A program made the position numbers and the translations under genes. From Bacillota bacterium (lineage in GTDB: Bacteria > Bacillota > Clostridia > Lachnospirales > Lachnospiraceae), in the NCBI GenBank assembly GCA_023390555.1, contig JAEWCQ010000043.1:1-64000 (forward strand): a DNA stretch of 64,000 nt, written 5' to 3'. The notes below the pieces were generated by a model, which ran no database searches, was not told the origin of the DNA, and worked only from the letters and a program-made list of their open reading frames with translations. Below are positions 25,387-34,741 of this stretch, one piece after another (positions within the stretch are counted from its first letter, which is position 1; each line of letters opens with the position of its first letter).

Positions 25387-26670
25387 TTACGGAAGCACAC
25401 CTGCTTCTGCCTGACAGTCAATTGCTGCATAGCCGTCACTGCCCTGACGCATAATCTGAATTTGCACGGTTGTCCCAGGTGACAGTTTACGAATATATTG
25501 CTGATACTGTAACACCGTCTGTATACTGTTTCCATCCATCTTCGTGATAATATCGCCGCTCTGCAGACCTGCTGCAAGTGCCGGGGAATCCATCTCGACA
25601 GATTTGATGTAGACACCGCGCGGCAGATCATATTTTTTCTCAATATCACTTGTGACAGTTGTTACTTTCAGTCCAAGATAAGCGATGTCCTGATTATTGG
25701 AAAGGCGTTCAATGATCTCTTTGAGTTCTGAAATGGACAGTGCCGTCAGTGTGTTCTCTTCATCCGCACTGCTGTAATCCTGCATGACAAGTCCGATAAT
25801 CTCTCCCTGCAGATTCAAAAGAACTCCGCTTCCGTTGGTACTCGCCACAATATCGGTCGTAAACACCGTAAAGTTACTGTCTATTGTCGATACACTGTTT
25901 TCCGTCGATGTGATATTGCCGGTCAGAATCGAAAAATTAGCTCCCAGGGGGCTGCCCACTGCGATTACGACATCCCCCTGCGATACCTCCAGTGAATTGC
26001 CAAGCTGTGCCACATGGATGTTGTTGCGCGTATTTTCATCCATCTGACTGTCCGGTATGGATAAAATCGCAATCCCTGTATTTCCGTCATACTTTTTCAG
26101 GTTGGCAGAAGTACTCGTACCATCCTCAAATGTGACGCTGATCGTTTCCGCATCTGCAATCACTTTCTTCTCGGTCATAATAAGCAGCTCCTGACCATTA
26201 TCGGAAATGATGATTCCGCTTGCCTGTCCTTCCCGTTCATACGGTGTATTAAACCAGTCTGTGTCACTTCGTACGCCTGTCACGGTGACAACCGACTTAT
26301 TTGCACTGGTTCCGACCGCATAGAGCTTATTCTGAAGCTGCTGATAATCCTCCAGTCCCAGTTCCTGCGGCACTTCCACAATCTGCGTGGAAGGCTGTGT
26401 CTGCTCTGTCTCTTCTTCCTCCGCAGTTTCGGTCTCCGTCTCCGTCATCTGCTCATCGGAAGGAATGGATACGACCTGGTTGTCCTTTTCCTCAAACCAT
26501 TTCTGCATGACCGGCTGCATCACGGTAAACACCAGGCATGCCACAAATCCAAAAAGCACAGCAAGTCCCGTCGTCCTTACAATATGTAAGACCACACGCC
26601 TCTTATTGATCGGCTTGCTCTTAATTTTCTCTGTGATAAAATCAAACTCTTCGTTCTGCTTATCTGGCAT
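25387..26670 (-). CDS. HtrA/DegP-like membrane protein with PDZ domain; catalytic triad lost
   Basis: 427 residues. One membrane helix at about 25-47, an acidic linker (about 60-95), a trypsin-like domain (about 100-310) and a PDZ domain (about 330-420; PRGVYIKSVEMDSPAL, LQSGDIITKMDG). The HtrA fold is clear from GQASGIIISDNG, DVVIAVGSPLGANFS and LLNLQGEIIGLV, but the triad is gone: the His position in TEKKVI is K169, the Asp position in NTGIAIL is G199, and GNSGG is TNGSG with G280 at the Ser site (S281 is one position off). It is likely a non-proteolytic binding or scaffold protein facing outward. It heads the operon with yhaM-like and rlmD. Confidence 0.88.
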   Translation of the reverse strand: MPDKQNEEFDFITEKIKSKPINKRRVVLHIVRTTGLAVLFGFVACLVFTVMQPVMQKWFEEKDNQVVSIPSDEQMTETETETAEEEETEQTQPSTQIVEVPQELGLEDYQQLQNKLYAVGTSANKSVVTVTGVRSDTDWFNTPYEREGQASGIIISDNGQELLIMTEKKVIADAETISVTFEDGTSTSANLKKYDGNTGIAILSIPDSQMDENTRNNIHVAQLGNSLEVSQGDVVIAVGSPLGANFSILTGNITSTENSVSTIDSNFTVFTTDIVASTNGSGVLLNLQGEIIGLVMQDYSSADEENTLTALSISELKEIIERLSNNQDIAYLGLKVTTVTSDIEKKYDLPRGVYIKSVEMDSPALAAGLQSGDIITKMDGNSIQTVLQYQQYIRKLSPGTTVQIQIMRQGSDGYAAIDCQAEAGVLP

Positions 26671-26702
26671 AGAATAACCCCTTTTCTACACGTCTAGCTC
26701 TT

Positions 26703-26731
26703 ATTATACTTTCTTCCTATATTTGTTGCAA
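26703..26731 (-). promoter_or_regulatory. Predicted sigma-A promoter for the HtrA-like operon
   Basis: Minus strand -35 TTGCAA (26731-26726), 17-base spacer, perfect -10 TATAAT (26708-26703). It sits about 33 bases upstream of the start codon. Confidence 0.75.
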
Positions 26732-26872
26732 CTTATTTATTTCTATTGATAAATTCTGTTATGCTCTGTTTTCCACACAATCTTCACCTTACCACCATTT
26801 TGCAGTCACGATGTATATTTATCATGAAATTCAGAAATCATCTTAGAACAAAAAGACAGGAGGGAAAAAGAA

Positions 26873-27961
26873 ATGTCCAGAACAATCATTGCACTGATTC
26901 CCGCATATGAACCGACCCCTGTATTGGGCGGTCTGGTGAAAACACTTACCGAGAACCGGATACAGGTCCTGGTTGTAAACGATGGAAGCAGCACAGACTG
27001 TAACGCTGTTTTCGAGGAAGCCAGCCATTTTGCAGTCGTCCTGAATCATCCGCAAAACAAAGGAAAGGGCTGTGCCTTAAAAACAGGCCTCATCTATATA
27101 CAAAAGCAGTTTGAATCCGATAGTATCATCGTAACCTTAGATGCCGACGGGCAGCACAGTATTGCCGATACGCTTCTTGTAGCAAATGCCGCAATGGAAC
27201 ACCCATCCGCACTCACAATCGGCTGTCGTTCCTTTCAGGGAGATGTCCCTGCAAAAAGCCGGTTTGGCAATACAGTTACCCGCTTTGTCTACCGGATTTC
27301 AACAGGTGTGACTGTCCATGACACCCAGACCGGACTTCGTGCTTTCGGCAGTGAATTGCTGGACTTTCTCATCGATCTGGAGGGTGAGCGGTATGAATAC
27401 GAAATGAATGTCCTGCTGGCCTGCACACGGACGGATATTCCGATCCGTGAAGTCACCATACAAACCATCTATTATGACAACAACGCCGGATCTCATTTTC
27501 ATCCGGTCCGGGACTCTTTTCGCATTTACCGCAATATCATCAGGTTCGGAGCTTCTTCCTTCCTCAGTTTTCTGATTGATTACGGTCTATACAGCATACT
27601 CACGCTTATTACCGCCGGACTGAGCGCTTCTGTCAGTGTACCGCTGTCCAATATTACGGCAAGAGTGGTCAGTGCCAGCGTAAACTTCTCCATTAACAGA
27701 CGCATTGTGTTTAAACATCAGGACAATGTCCGGAAGGCGGCTGTCTCTTATTTCCTGCTGGCGGCGGGTATTCTGGCCGGAAATACGGTTCTGCTCGACG
27801 TGCTGGTAGAGGGCCTTGGTGTAAATCGTTTTGCGGCAAAGCTGATTACCGAGCTGACTTTTTTCGTCTCCAGCTTTCTGGTTCAGAATTATATTATATT
27901 CCGCAGGTCAGCTAACAAAACTGCACTCCAGATACAGGAAGGAGATATCGATGAACCGTAG
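26873..27961 (+). CDS. Bifunctional GT2 glycosyltransferase / GtrA membrane protein
   Basis: 362 residues; ATG at 26873 with CAGGAGGG upstream. Residues 1-225 form a GT2 (polyprenyl-phosphate mannosyl/glucosyltransferase-like) domain with ALIPAYEPTPVLGG, VVNDGSS, NKGKGCALKTGL, LDADGQH and DTQTGLRAF. Residues 235-350 are a GtrA domain with four membrane helices (for example FSINRRIVF and FVSSFLVQNYIIFRR). Such fusions make or flip a lipid-linked sugar for surface glycan decoration. It overlaps the next gene by 11 bases. Confidence 0.9.
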   Translation: MSRTIIALIPAYEPTPVLGGLVKTLTENRIQVLVVNDGSSTDCNAVFEEASHFAVVLNHPQNKGKGCALKTGLIYIQKQFESDSIIVTLDADGQHSIADTLLVANAAMEHPSALTIGCRSFQGDVPAKSRFGNTVTRFVYRISTGVTVHDTQTGLRAFGSELLDFLIDLEGERYEYEMNVLLACTRTDIPIREVTIQTIYYDNNAGSHFHPVRDSFRIYRNIIRFGASSFLSFLIDYGLYSILTLITAGLSASVSVPLSNITARVVSASVNFSINRRIVFKHQDNVRKAAVSYFLLAAGILAGNTVLLDVLVEGLGVNRFAAKLITELTFFVSSFLVQNYIIFRRSANKTALQIQEGDIDEP

Positions 27962-28883
27962 AAAAAGACCATGCCTGTGGACAGCGCTCTATGCTGTTTT
28001 GCTGATTTCCTTTACGGCATATGTCCTTCTGGATGCTTTTGTCATCCCAAGAAGTTATGTTGTTTTAGACAGCACCCAGACGCAGGAGATCTCAGCCTCC
28101 TCCTCTAATACCGATACTGCCTCTTCCGACAGCAGCTCCTCTTCGGATGCGGTCATTACAGACAGCACCTATGATGACGGAAGTATCAGCATCACCATAA
28201 CATCCTACCGGGAAAATGATACCGATATCTATGTGGCCGATATCACACTCTCCAGTGCGGATGATCTGCTGACGGCATTTGCCGACAATACGTACGGAAA
28301 GAACATTACGGAAACCACCTCTGACATAGCCGCAGCCAATGATGCGATTCTTGCCATTAACGGAGATTTCTATGGTACAAGAGACGGATACGTCATACGA
28401 AACGGTGTACTTTACCGGGATTCTTCGGCAGGATCTTCACAGGAGGATCTCGTGATTTATGAGGACGGAACCGTGGATATCATTCAGGAAGGTGATATTT
28501 CCGCTGAAACACTTTTGGACAACGGTGCCGCACAGGTGCTTTCCTTCGGACCCGGACTGGTCGAAGACAGTCAGGTATCCGTAACCCAAGACGAAGAGGT
28601 CGGGAAAGCGATGGCAAGCAATCCGCGTACCGCCATCGGAATAATTGACGATCTGCATTATGTTATGGTCGTTGCAGACGGCCGGACAGAGCAGAGTTCC
28701 GGACTTTCCCTCTATGAGCTGGCGGAGTTCATGCAGACGACCCTCGGTGTGACAACTGCCTATAATCTGGATGGCGGAGGTTCCTCCACGATGTATTTTA
28801 ACGGAACGGTTGTCAATCATCCGACAACCAACGGTCAGAAAATATCCGAAAGGAGTGTGAGTGACATTGTATACATCAAATAA
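27951..28883 (+). CDS. Phosphodiester glycosidase (NAGPA-domain) family protein
   Basis: 310 residues. N-terminal membrane anchor at about 8-32, a Ser/Thr-rich linker (about 42-65), then an NAGPA domain (about 115-308) with DAILAINGDFYGTRDGY, NPRTAIGI and the hallmark NLDGGGSSTMYFNG. The family removes sugars linked through phosphodiesters, and in bacteria is linked to exopolysaccharide or teichoic acid processing. It is translated from an ATG inside the end of the GT2/GtrA gene, with AGGAG upstream, and overlaps the next gene, so the three form one unit. Confidence 0.88.
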   Translation: MNRRKRPCLWTALYAVLLISFTAYVLLDAFVIPRSYVVLDSTQTQEISASSSNTDTASSDSSSSSDAVITDSTYDDGSISITITSYRENDTDIYVADITLSSADDLLTAFADNTYGKNITETTSDIAAANDAILAINGDFYGTRDGYVIRNGVLYRDSSAGSSQEDLVIYEDGTVDIIQEGDISAETLLDNGAAQVLSFGPGLVEDSQVSVTQDEEVGKAMASNPRTAIGIIDDLHYVMVVADGRTEQSSGLSLYELAEFMQTTLGVTTAYNLDGGGSSTMYFNGTVVNHPTTNGQKISERSVSDIVYIK

Positions 28884-29268
28884 AAATCAGCAGGCAAAGC
28901 GGGGAATTCTGATCTATCTGGGCATTACGGTTTTCTGCCTTCTGTTCAGCAACATCTATGAATATTTCAGTCACAATGTCTATTCCGGTTTCATGGTGTT
29001 TCTGGCAAGCATCCCTTTCGCCGGCGGACTGCTTCCCCTACTTCTGATCCGCCTTACATCCCTTCCGTTTCCTGGAAGATTCGCGGAAAATGCATATCAT
29101 TGCGGAATCGCAACACTGACGGTCGGCTGCTGCCTTACCGGTGTTTTTGAAATCTACGGCTCCGTATCGAATCTCGTAAAGATCTATTGGATAGCCGGGA
29201 CCCTTCTTTGTCTGCTCGGAATTGTCACATACACTTTTTCCTGCATGATCATCCGGCATCCCCGTTAA
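28861..29268 (+). CDS. Small four-helix membrane protein
   Basis: 135 residues from a GTG at 28861 with AAAGGAG five bases upstream, overlapping the previous gene by 23 bases. Four hydrophobic stretches are visible (about 15-36, 42-65, 78-100, 108-130), with a basic N-terminus (SNKNQQAKR). I do not recognise the family. Its overlap with the GT2/GtrA and NAGPA genes makes a role in the same surface-glycan process likely (inference). Confidence 0.75.
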   Translation: MTLYTSNKNQQAKRGILIYLGITVFCLLFSNIYEYFSHNVYSGFMVFLASIPFAGGLLPLLLIRLTSLPFPGRFAENAYHCGIATLTVGCCLTGVFEIYGSVSNLVKIYWIAGTLLCLLGIVTYTFSCMIIRHPR

Positions 29269-29314
29269 TTCTGGAAATTCCCTGACTTTCCTTCAAAATA
29301 TTTTTTTGCTTTCC

Positions 29315-29343
29315 TTGCGCTCTCTTTTGGGTTAAAATAGGAT
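29315..29343 (+). promoter_or_regulatory. Predicted promoter upstream of mutS2
   Basis: -35 TTGCGC (29315-29320), 17-base spacer, -10 TAGGAT (29338-29343), 39 bases before the mutS2 start. The hexamers are imperfect. Confidence 0.45.
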
Positions 29344-29381
29344 ATGTGAAGTACTGAATTACCGCAATTTTGGAGGATAAT

Positions 29382-31763
29382 ATGAACAAAAAAGTTTTTA
29401 AAACTTTAGAATATAATAAAATCATCGATCTGCTGGCAGCACATGCCTCCAGCGAGAAAGCCAAAAAAATGTGTCAGGATCTTATGCCGGGCGACGATAA
29501 GTCCGGCATTGAGACAGCTCTGGCACAGACCAATGATGCGCTGAGCCGTATCTATAAAAAGGGATCACTTTCCTTTTCCGGTGTACATGACATCAATGCT
29601 TCCGTCAAACGTCTGGAAATCGGAGCCAGTCTTGGCATACCCGAATTTCTCCGCCTTACTTCTCTCTTAGAAGTGGCAAAGCGGGCAAAAGCTTATGGAC
29701 GAAATGACAGAGAGGATACACCGGAGGACAGTCTGACCTCTTTTTTTCAGCGTCTGGAACCACTCACACCGCTTGTGGATGAGATCCGCCGCTGTATTAT
29801 TTTGGAGGATGAGATCAGTGACGATGCAAGCAGCAATCTGAAATCCATCCGCCGTTCCATCAAATCCATCAATGACAAGATTCATTCCCAAATGACAAAT
29901 ATGCTGAATAATACCACCACACGCGGCTATCTGCAGGACGCAGTCATCACCATGCGTGACGGGCGGTATTGCCTGCCAGTGAAGGCAGAGGCGAAAAACC
30001 AGGTAACCGGTATGGTTCACGATCAGTCATCCAGCGGTTCTACACTCTTCATCGAACCGATTGCCATTGTGAATCTCAATAACGATCTGCGTGAAATGTT
30101 TTTAAAGGAACAGGATGAGATTCAGGTCATTCTGGCCAATCTGAGCAATCTGGTCTCAGAATATATTCCATACATTCAGGACGATTATGATATTCTTACA
30201 ACACTGGATTTTATTTTTGCAAAGGCATCCTATGCACTGGAATATAACGGCACTGCTCCTGCTTTGAATGAGCAGGGTCGCATTCATATCAAAAAAGGCC
30301 GCCATCCGCTGCTGGATAAGACCCGTGTCGTTCCGATTGACATCTGGCTGGGCGGAAAATTCGATCAGCTGGTCATCACAGGCCCGAATACAGGCGGAAA
30401 GACCGTTTCCTTAAAGACTGTGGGTCTGCTGACTCTGATGGGTCAGTCCGGAATGCTGATTCCCGCCGGAGACCGCTCGGAACTGGCCATTTTCAGCAAT
30501 GTGTTTGCAGATATTGGGGACGAGCAGAGCATTGAACAGAGCTTAAGTACCTTCTCCTCTCATATGACAAATATTACGTCGATTCTGGCAGAAGCCGATG
30601 GCCGTTCTCTGGTGCTGTTTGACGAACTGTGTGCCGGAACAGATCCGGCAGAGGGAGCTGCCCTCGCAGTTTCGATTCTGACTTATTTTCACAATCATCA
30701 TATTCATACTCTGGCGACAACGCATTACAGTGAGATTAAGATCTATGCACTGACCACCGATGGCGTGGAAAATGCCTGCTGCGAGTTTGACGTAGAGACA
30801 CTGAGCCCTACCTACCGCTTACTGATCGGGATTCCAGGAAAGAGCAATGCGTTTGCGATTTCCAAAAAGCTGGGGCTTTCCGATACGATTATTGAAGATG
30901 CCAAAAAACGAATTACAGAAAATGAGCAGAATTTTGAAGACCTGATTACGGATCTGGAGGCAAGCCGCCTGACGATTGAAAAAGAACAGCTGGAAATCAG
31001 CCGTTATAAAGAAGAAGTTGAGACACTCAAAAAGCGTCTGGAAGAGAAGCAGGAACGTCTGGACAGCCGCCGGGAAGAGATTCTTCGCAAGGCAAATGCA
31101 GAGGCGAATGCCATCTTAAAAGAAGCCAAAGAGACGGCGGATGAGGCCATCCGCAACTTTAACCGTTTCGGCAAGACTACACCGGATATCAGTGAAATGG
31201 AACGGGAACGTACGAAACTGCGTACGAAAATGTCCGACAACGAGAAAAAACTGGCCAATGCAAAGAAATCGGCACCGGTCAATACCAGTATTCCAAAAAA
31301 GTTAAAGATCGGTGACAGTGTCAAGGTTCTCAGTATGAACTTAAAGGGTACGGTCCACACACTGCCGGATGCACGCGGAAATCTGTTTGTCCAGATGGGC
31401 ATTCTGCGTTCACAGGTAAATGTCCGTGATTTGATTTTATTGGAGGAAGAATCCCCTCTTTCCGGCAAACAATTTAACAAGACGGGAGCAGGAAAATTAA
31501 AAATGTCCAAATCCTCATCCATTTCCACGGAAATCAATCTGATCGGAAAGACCGTAGATGAGGCAATCGCTCTTCTGGATAAATATCTGGATGACGCCTA
31601 TCTGGCGCATCTGCCTTCCGTTCGGATTGTCCACGGAAAGGGTACCGGTGCACTGCGTAAGGCTGTGTCCGACCATTTGAAGCATTTAAATTATATAAAA
31701 TCTTATCATCTTGGGGAATTCGGCGAAGGGGATGCCGGAGTGACCATTGCGGAGTTCAAATAA
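29382..31763 (+). CDS. mutS2: MutS2 ATPase with Smr domain
   Basis: Start chosen at ATG 29382 (MNKKVFKTLEYNKI) with TGGAGG seven bases upstream; 793 residues. Core and clamp helices precede the MutS ATPase: Walker A ITGPNTGGKTVSLKT, then DIGDEQSIEQSLSTFSSH and Walker B LVLFDELCAGTDP. A long coiled coil (about 515-620) and an SH3-like segment lead to the C-terminal Smr nuclease domain (INLIGKTVDEAI, VRIVHGKGTGALRKAV). MutS2 acts on recombination intermediates or on collided ribosomes. All key motifs are intact. It is followed after 27 bases by a two-component system. Confidence 0.97.
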   Translation: MNKKVFKTLEYNKIIDLLAAHASSEKAKKMCQDLMPGDDKSGIETALAQTNDALSRIYKKGSLSFSGVHDINASVKRLEIGASLGIPEFLRLTSLLEVAKRAKAYGRNDREDTPEDSLTSFFQRLEPLTPLVDEIRRCIILEDEISDDASSNLKSIRRSIKSINDKIHSQMTNMLNNTTTRGYLQDAVITMRDGRYCLPVKAEAKNQVTGMVHDQSSSGSTLFIEPIAIVNLNNDLREMFLKEQDEIQVILANLSNLVSEYIPYIQDDYDILTTLDFIFAKASYALEYNGTAPALNEQGRIHIKKGRHPLLDKTRVVPIDIWLGGKFDQLVITGPNTGGKTVSLKTVGLLTLMGQSGMLIPAGDRSELAIFSNVFADIGDEQSIEQSLSTFSSHMTNITSILAEADGRSLVLFDELCAGTDPAEGAALAVSILTYFHNHHIHTLATTHYSEIKIYALTTDGVENACCEFDVETLSPTYRLLIGIPGKSNAFAISKKLGLSDTIIEDAKKRITENEQNFEDLITDLEASRLTIEKEQLEISRYKEEVETLKKRLEEKQERLDSRREEILRKANAEANAILKEAKETADEAIRNFNRFGKTTPDISEMERERTKLRTKMSDNEKKLANAKKSAPVNTSIPKKLKIGDSVKVLSMNLKGTVHTLPDARGNLFVQMGILRSQVNVRDLILLEEESPLSGKQFNKTGAGKLKMSKSSSISTEINLIGKTVDEAIALLDKYLDDAYLAHLPSVRIVHGKGTGALRKAVSDHLKHLNYIKSYHLGEFGEGDAGVTIAEFK

Positions 31764-31790
31764 TGAAAATAACCATAAGGGAGGTCAACT

Positions 31791-32492
31791 ATGGCTGCAA
31801 AACAGAAAATACTAATCGTCGATGACGATGTAAATATCGCGGAGCTGATTTCGCTCTATCTCACCAAGGAATGCTTTGATACGCAGATGGTTCATGATGG
31901 AGAGGCCGCACTTGCGGTATTTGAAACCTATCAGCCGAATCTGATCCTGTTAGATCTCATGCTCCCGGGCATTGACGGTTATCAGGTATGCCGCGAAATC
32001 CGTGCAAAAGCCAATGTTCCGATTATCATGCTTTCAGCCAAGGGAGAAATCTTTGACAAGGTCCTTGGACTGGAGCTTGGCGCAGATGACTATATCATGA
32101 AACCCTTTGACTCCAAGGAACTGGTTGCTCGCGTCAAGGCTGTTTTAAGACGTTATCAGCCAATCAAGGCAGAGATTCCGACCGCAGATATCAAATGCGT
32201 GAATTATCCGGATCTCGAGATTAACCTCTCGAACTATTCCGTCGAATATTTAGGGAAATCCGTTGACATGCCGCCAAAGGAGCTGGAACTTCTTTACTTC
32301 CTTGCTGCCTCTCCAAATCAGGTATTTACAAGGGAACAGCTGCTGGATCATATCTGGGGCTATGAATACATCGGAGATACAAGAACCGTTGATGTACATG
32401 TTAAACGGCTCCGTGAAAAAATAAAAGACCATGAATCCTGGGGTATTGCTACGGTCTGGGGTATCGGTTATAAATTTGAGGTCAGAGAATGA
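31791..32492 (+). CDS. OmpR/PhoB-family response regulator
   Basis: 233 residues; AGGGAGG lies upstream of the ATG. Receiver domain at 1-120 with acidic pocket IVDDDVN, phosphoacceptor D55 in LILLDLMLPG, and conserved Lys in DDYIMKPFDSKE. DNA-binding winged helix at about 135-232 (PPKELELLYFLAASPNQVFTREQLLDHIWGYEY, RTVDVHVKRLREKI). The kinase gene overlaps its stop codon (ATGA), so they are coupled partners. Confidence 0.95.
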   Translation: MAAKQKILIVDDDVNIAELISLYLTKECFDTQMVHDGEAALAVFETYQPNLILLDLMLPGIDGYQVCREIRAKANVPIIMLSAKGEIFDKVLGLELGADDYIMKPFDSKELVARVKAVLRRYQPIKAEIPTADIKCVNYPDLEINLSNYSVEYLGKSVDMPPKELELLYFLAASPNQVFTREQLLDHIWGYEYIGDTRTVDVHVKRLREKIKDHESWGIATVWGIGYKFEVRE

Positions 32493-33907
32493 AACGAACA
32501 CTTTATCTGAAGATTCTGTTCGGTTATCTGCTTTTTGGTATTCTGGGTTTTATTACCGTTTCCACCTTTACCTCCAATGAATCCATGCAGTATATCCGGG
32601 ACAAGGAAGCCAGCAGCCTTTATCGTGAGTCTACGTTGATTGCTTCCACCTATGCCACCAATTATTACAACAGCAGTATTACACTGGAGGATCTGCAGTC
32701 CCATCTGCAGGCCCTTGATACTTATCTGTCTTCCGATATATGGATTGTCAATACCTCCGGAGAAATACTTGTCAACTCCAGCAAACCGGCGGATATTTCA
32801 AACCCGGAAAAGATCAATGGCTTCAGTATTACGGATTTCGGCAGCCGCTATTATCAGATTGGTAACTTTTACAACTATTTTTCGGAGGATTATCTGAGTG
32901 TTTTTTCACAGATAACGATTAACTATAAGGTAAAAGGCTATGTCATCATCCATAAACCGGTCAGTGAAATTGTATCTTATCAGACGGATCTGCTGAATAT
33001 TTCCTATCTGACCTTTTTAATCTTATTCGGATGTGCCTTTGTGCTTTTGGTTGTCTTTACCTTTACGATCTATCTTCCCGTACGTAAGATTATCCGCGGC
33101 GCGGACGCCTATGCGGACGGTGATTTTAACTACAAGATCAACGTCCACAGCAACGATGAGCTCGGATATCTCTCTGCCTCGTTAAATTATATGGCGAATG
33201 AATTGAATACGCTGGAGGAGGATCAGCGGAAGTTCGTATCCAATGTATCACATGATTTCCGGTCTCCTCTGACATCGATCAAGGGCTATGTAGAAGCCAT
33301 GCTGGACGGCACGATTCCGGTTGAGATACAGGAAAAATATCTGAAGATTATTGTGTTTGAAACAGAACGACTGACGAAGCTTACGCACAGTCTTCTGGAA
33401 CTGAATAAATATGGATCACATGGTAGCATGCTGGATCGAAGTGATTTTGACATCAATCAGACGATTAAGATGACCGCTCAGACATTTGAGGGAATCTGTA
33501 AGGAGAAACGGATCTCCTTTCATCTGATTCTCACCGGTCAATCTATGTTTGTACGTGCGGATATGAGTAAGATTCAGCAGGTAATTTATAATCTGATCGA
33601 CAATGCGATCAAATTTTCTCACCATGACTCAGAAATTACCATCGAAACGACAGAAAAGAATGAGAAGGTATTTATTTCCGTGAAAGATACGGGAATCGGT
33701 ATTCCCAGAGACAGCCTGAGCAAAATCTGGGAACGCTTCTACAAAACGGATTTGTCCCGCGGGAAAGACAAGAAGGGCACGGGCCTTGGCCTCGCCATCG
33801 TCAGAGAGATTATTCAGGCTCACGATGAAAATATCAACGTGATCAGTACCGAGGGTGTCGGCACAGAATTCATCTTCACTCTTCCGCTTTCCCACAGACA
33901 ATCCTGA
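32489..33907 (+). CDS. Membrane sensor histidine kinase (HAMP-HisKA-HATPase)
   Basis: 472 residues. First membrane helix about 7-27, an extracytoplasmic sensor of about 140 residues, second helix about 170-195, HAMP about 196-245, phosphoacceptor H255 in VSNVSHDFRSPLTS, and HATPase motifs NLIDNAIKFS, DTGIGIP and GTGLGLAIV. It signals to the response regulator encoded just upstream. The sensed signal is unknown. The layout resembles WalK-type or PhoR-type kinases, but no PAS domain is evident. Confidence 0.94.
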   Translation: MKRTLYLKILFGYLLFGILGFITVSTFTSNESMQYIRDKEASSLYRESTLIASTYATNYYNSSITLEDLQSHLQALDTYLSSDIWIVNTSGEILVNSSKPADISNPEKINGFSITDFGSRYYQIGNFYNYFSEDYLSVFSQITINYKVKGYVIIHKPVSEIVSYQTDLLNISYLTFLILFGCAFVLLVVFTFTIYLPVRKIIRGADAYADGDFNYKINVHSNDELGYLSASLNYMANELNTLEEDQRKFVSNVSHDFRSPLTSIKGYVEAMLDGTIPVEIQEKYLKIIVFETERLTKLTHSLLELNKYGSHGSMLDRSDFDINQTIKMTAQTFEGICKEKRISFHLILTGQSMFVRADMSKIQQVIYNLIDNAIKFSHHDSEITIETTEKNEKVFISVKDTGIGIPRDSLSKIWERFYKTDLSRGKDKKGTGLGLAIVREIIQAHDENINVISTEGVGTEFIFTLPLSHRQS

Positions 33908-33951
33908 TGGATACAGGCAGCTTGGAAACAGGTGATTTACGAATCTCCCCG

Positions 33952-34629
33952 TTATTTGCTGCTTGGGAAATACGGTCTTAACGTTTTGGCCATCTGGCAG
34001 GCAGGCATTGTCTGTAAATAAATCTTGCCCGGTCCGGTAATTACTGTATTGAATATACCTTCTCCGCCAAACACCATATTTTTCAATCCCGGTACGGACT
34101 GGATTTCCATCGAGCAGGTGTCATCCATCGCTGCAAGATATCCGGTATCTACAACGATAGACTGTCCCGCCTGCAGATTGTATTCCTTAATCGAACCATC
34201 AAACTCCACAAATGCGGTTCCCTGACCGGAGAGCTTCTGCATGATAAAACCTTCTCCGCCGAAAAATCCGCTTCCGATTTTCTTCTGGAAGAAAATGGAG
34301 AGGTCAACATCTGCGGTAGAAGCTAGAAACGCAGACTTCTGGCACACGATAGACTTACCGGGTGCCACTTCTATCGCACGAATAGAACCCGGAAAGCTGG
34401 ATGCAAATGCGATTAATCCATTTCCGCCTGCCGCCGTGTAGGTGTTGAGAAACAGACTTTCTCCGCTTAGCATACGTCCGAACATCTTTCCGACTCCGCC
34501 ACCCTTTGTATCCATCTGCATATTCGGTGACATCCAGGACATGGCACCGCTTTCTGAAATCAATGTTTCGCCCGCCTCTACTTCACAGATTACAACCGGT
34601 AATGGTTCGCCTTCTATTGTATATTTCAT
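33952..34629 (-). CDS. AIM24 / TIGR00266 family protein
   Basis: 225 residues of the AIM24 beta-roll family: EAGETLISESGAMSWMSPNM near the start, GESLFLNTYTA, GFFGGEGFIMQKLSGQG, and a C-terminal GGEGIFNTVITGPGKIYLQTMP. The function is unknown; homologues bind membranes or coat surfaces in some bacteria. AGGGAGGAT-like sequence precedes the ATG. It converges with the histidine kinase gene and follows the rplQ terminator. Confidence 0.9.
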   Translation of the reverse strand: MKYTIEGEPLPVVICEVEAGETLISESGAMSWMSPNMQMDTKGGGVGKMFGRMLSGESLFLNTYTAAGGNGLIAFASSFPGSIRAIEVAPGKSIVCQKSAFLASTADVDLSIFFQKKIGSGFFGGEGFIMQKLSGQGTAFVEFDGSIKEYNLQAGQSIVVDTGYLAAMDDTCSMEIQSVPGLKNMVFGGEGIFNTVITGPGKIYLQTMPACQMAKTLRPYFPSSK

Positions 34630-34690
34630 ATAGATCCTCCCTTTATTTGATACAAGATATCCTGATTATACAATACTTTTCTACTTTTGA

Positions 34691-34723
34691 AAATAAAAAA
34701 GACTGTCGTAAATACGACAGTCT
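34691..34723 (-). terminator. Terminator of the S10-spc-alpha cluster after rplQ
   Basis: AGACTGTCGT pairs with ACGACAGTCT (34700-34723) and is followed in the minus direction by TTTTTTATTTTC. It begins 19 bases after the rplQ stop. Confidence 0.92.
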
Positions 34724-34741
34724 AACTATGTTCTTTTCTTA

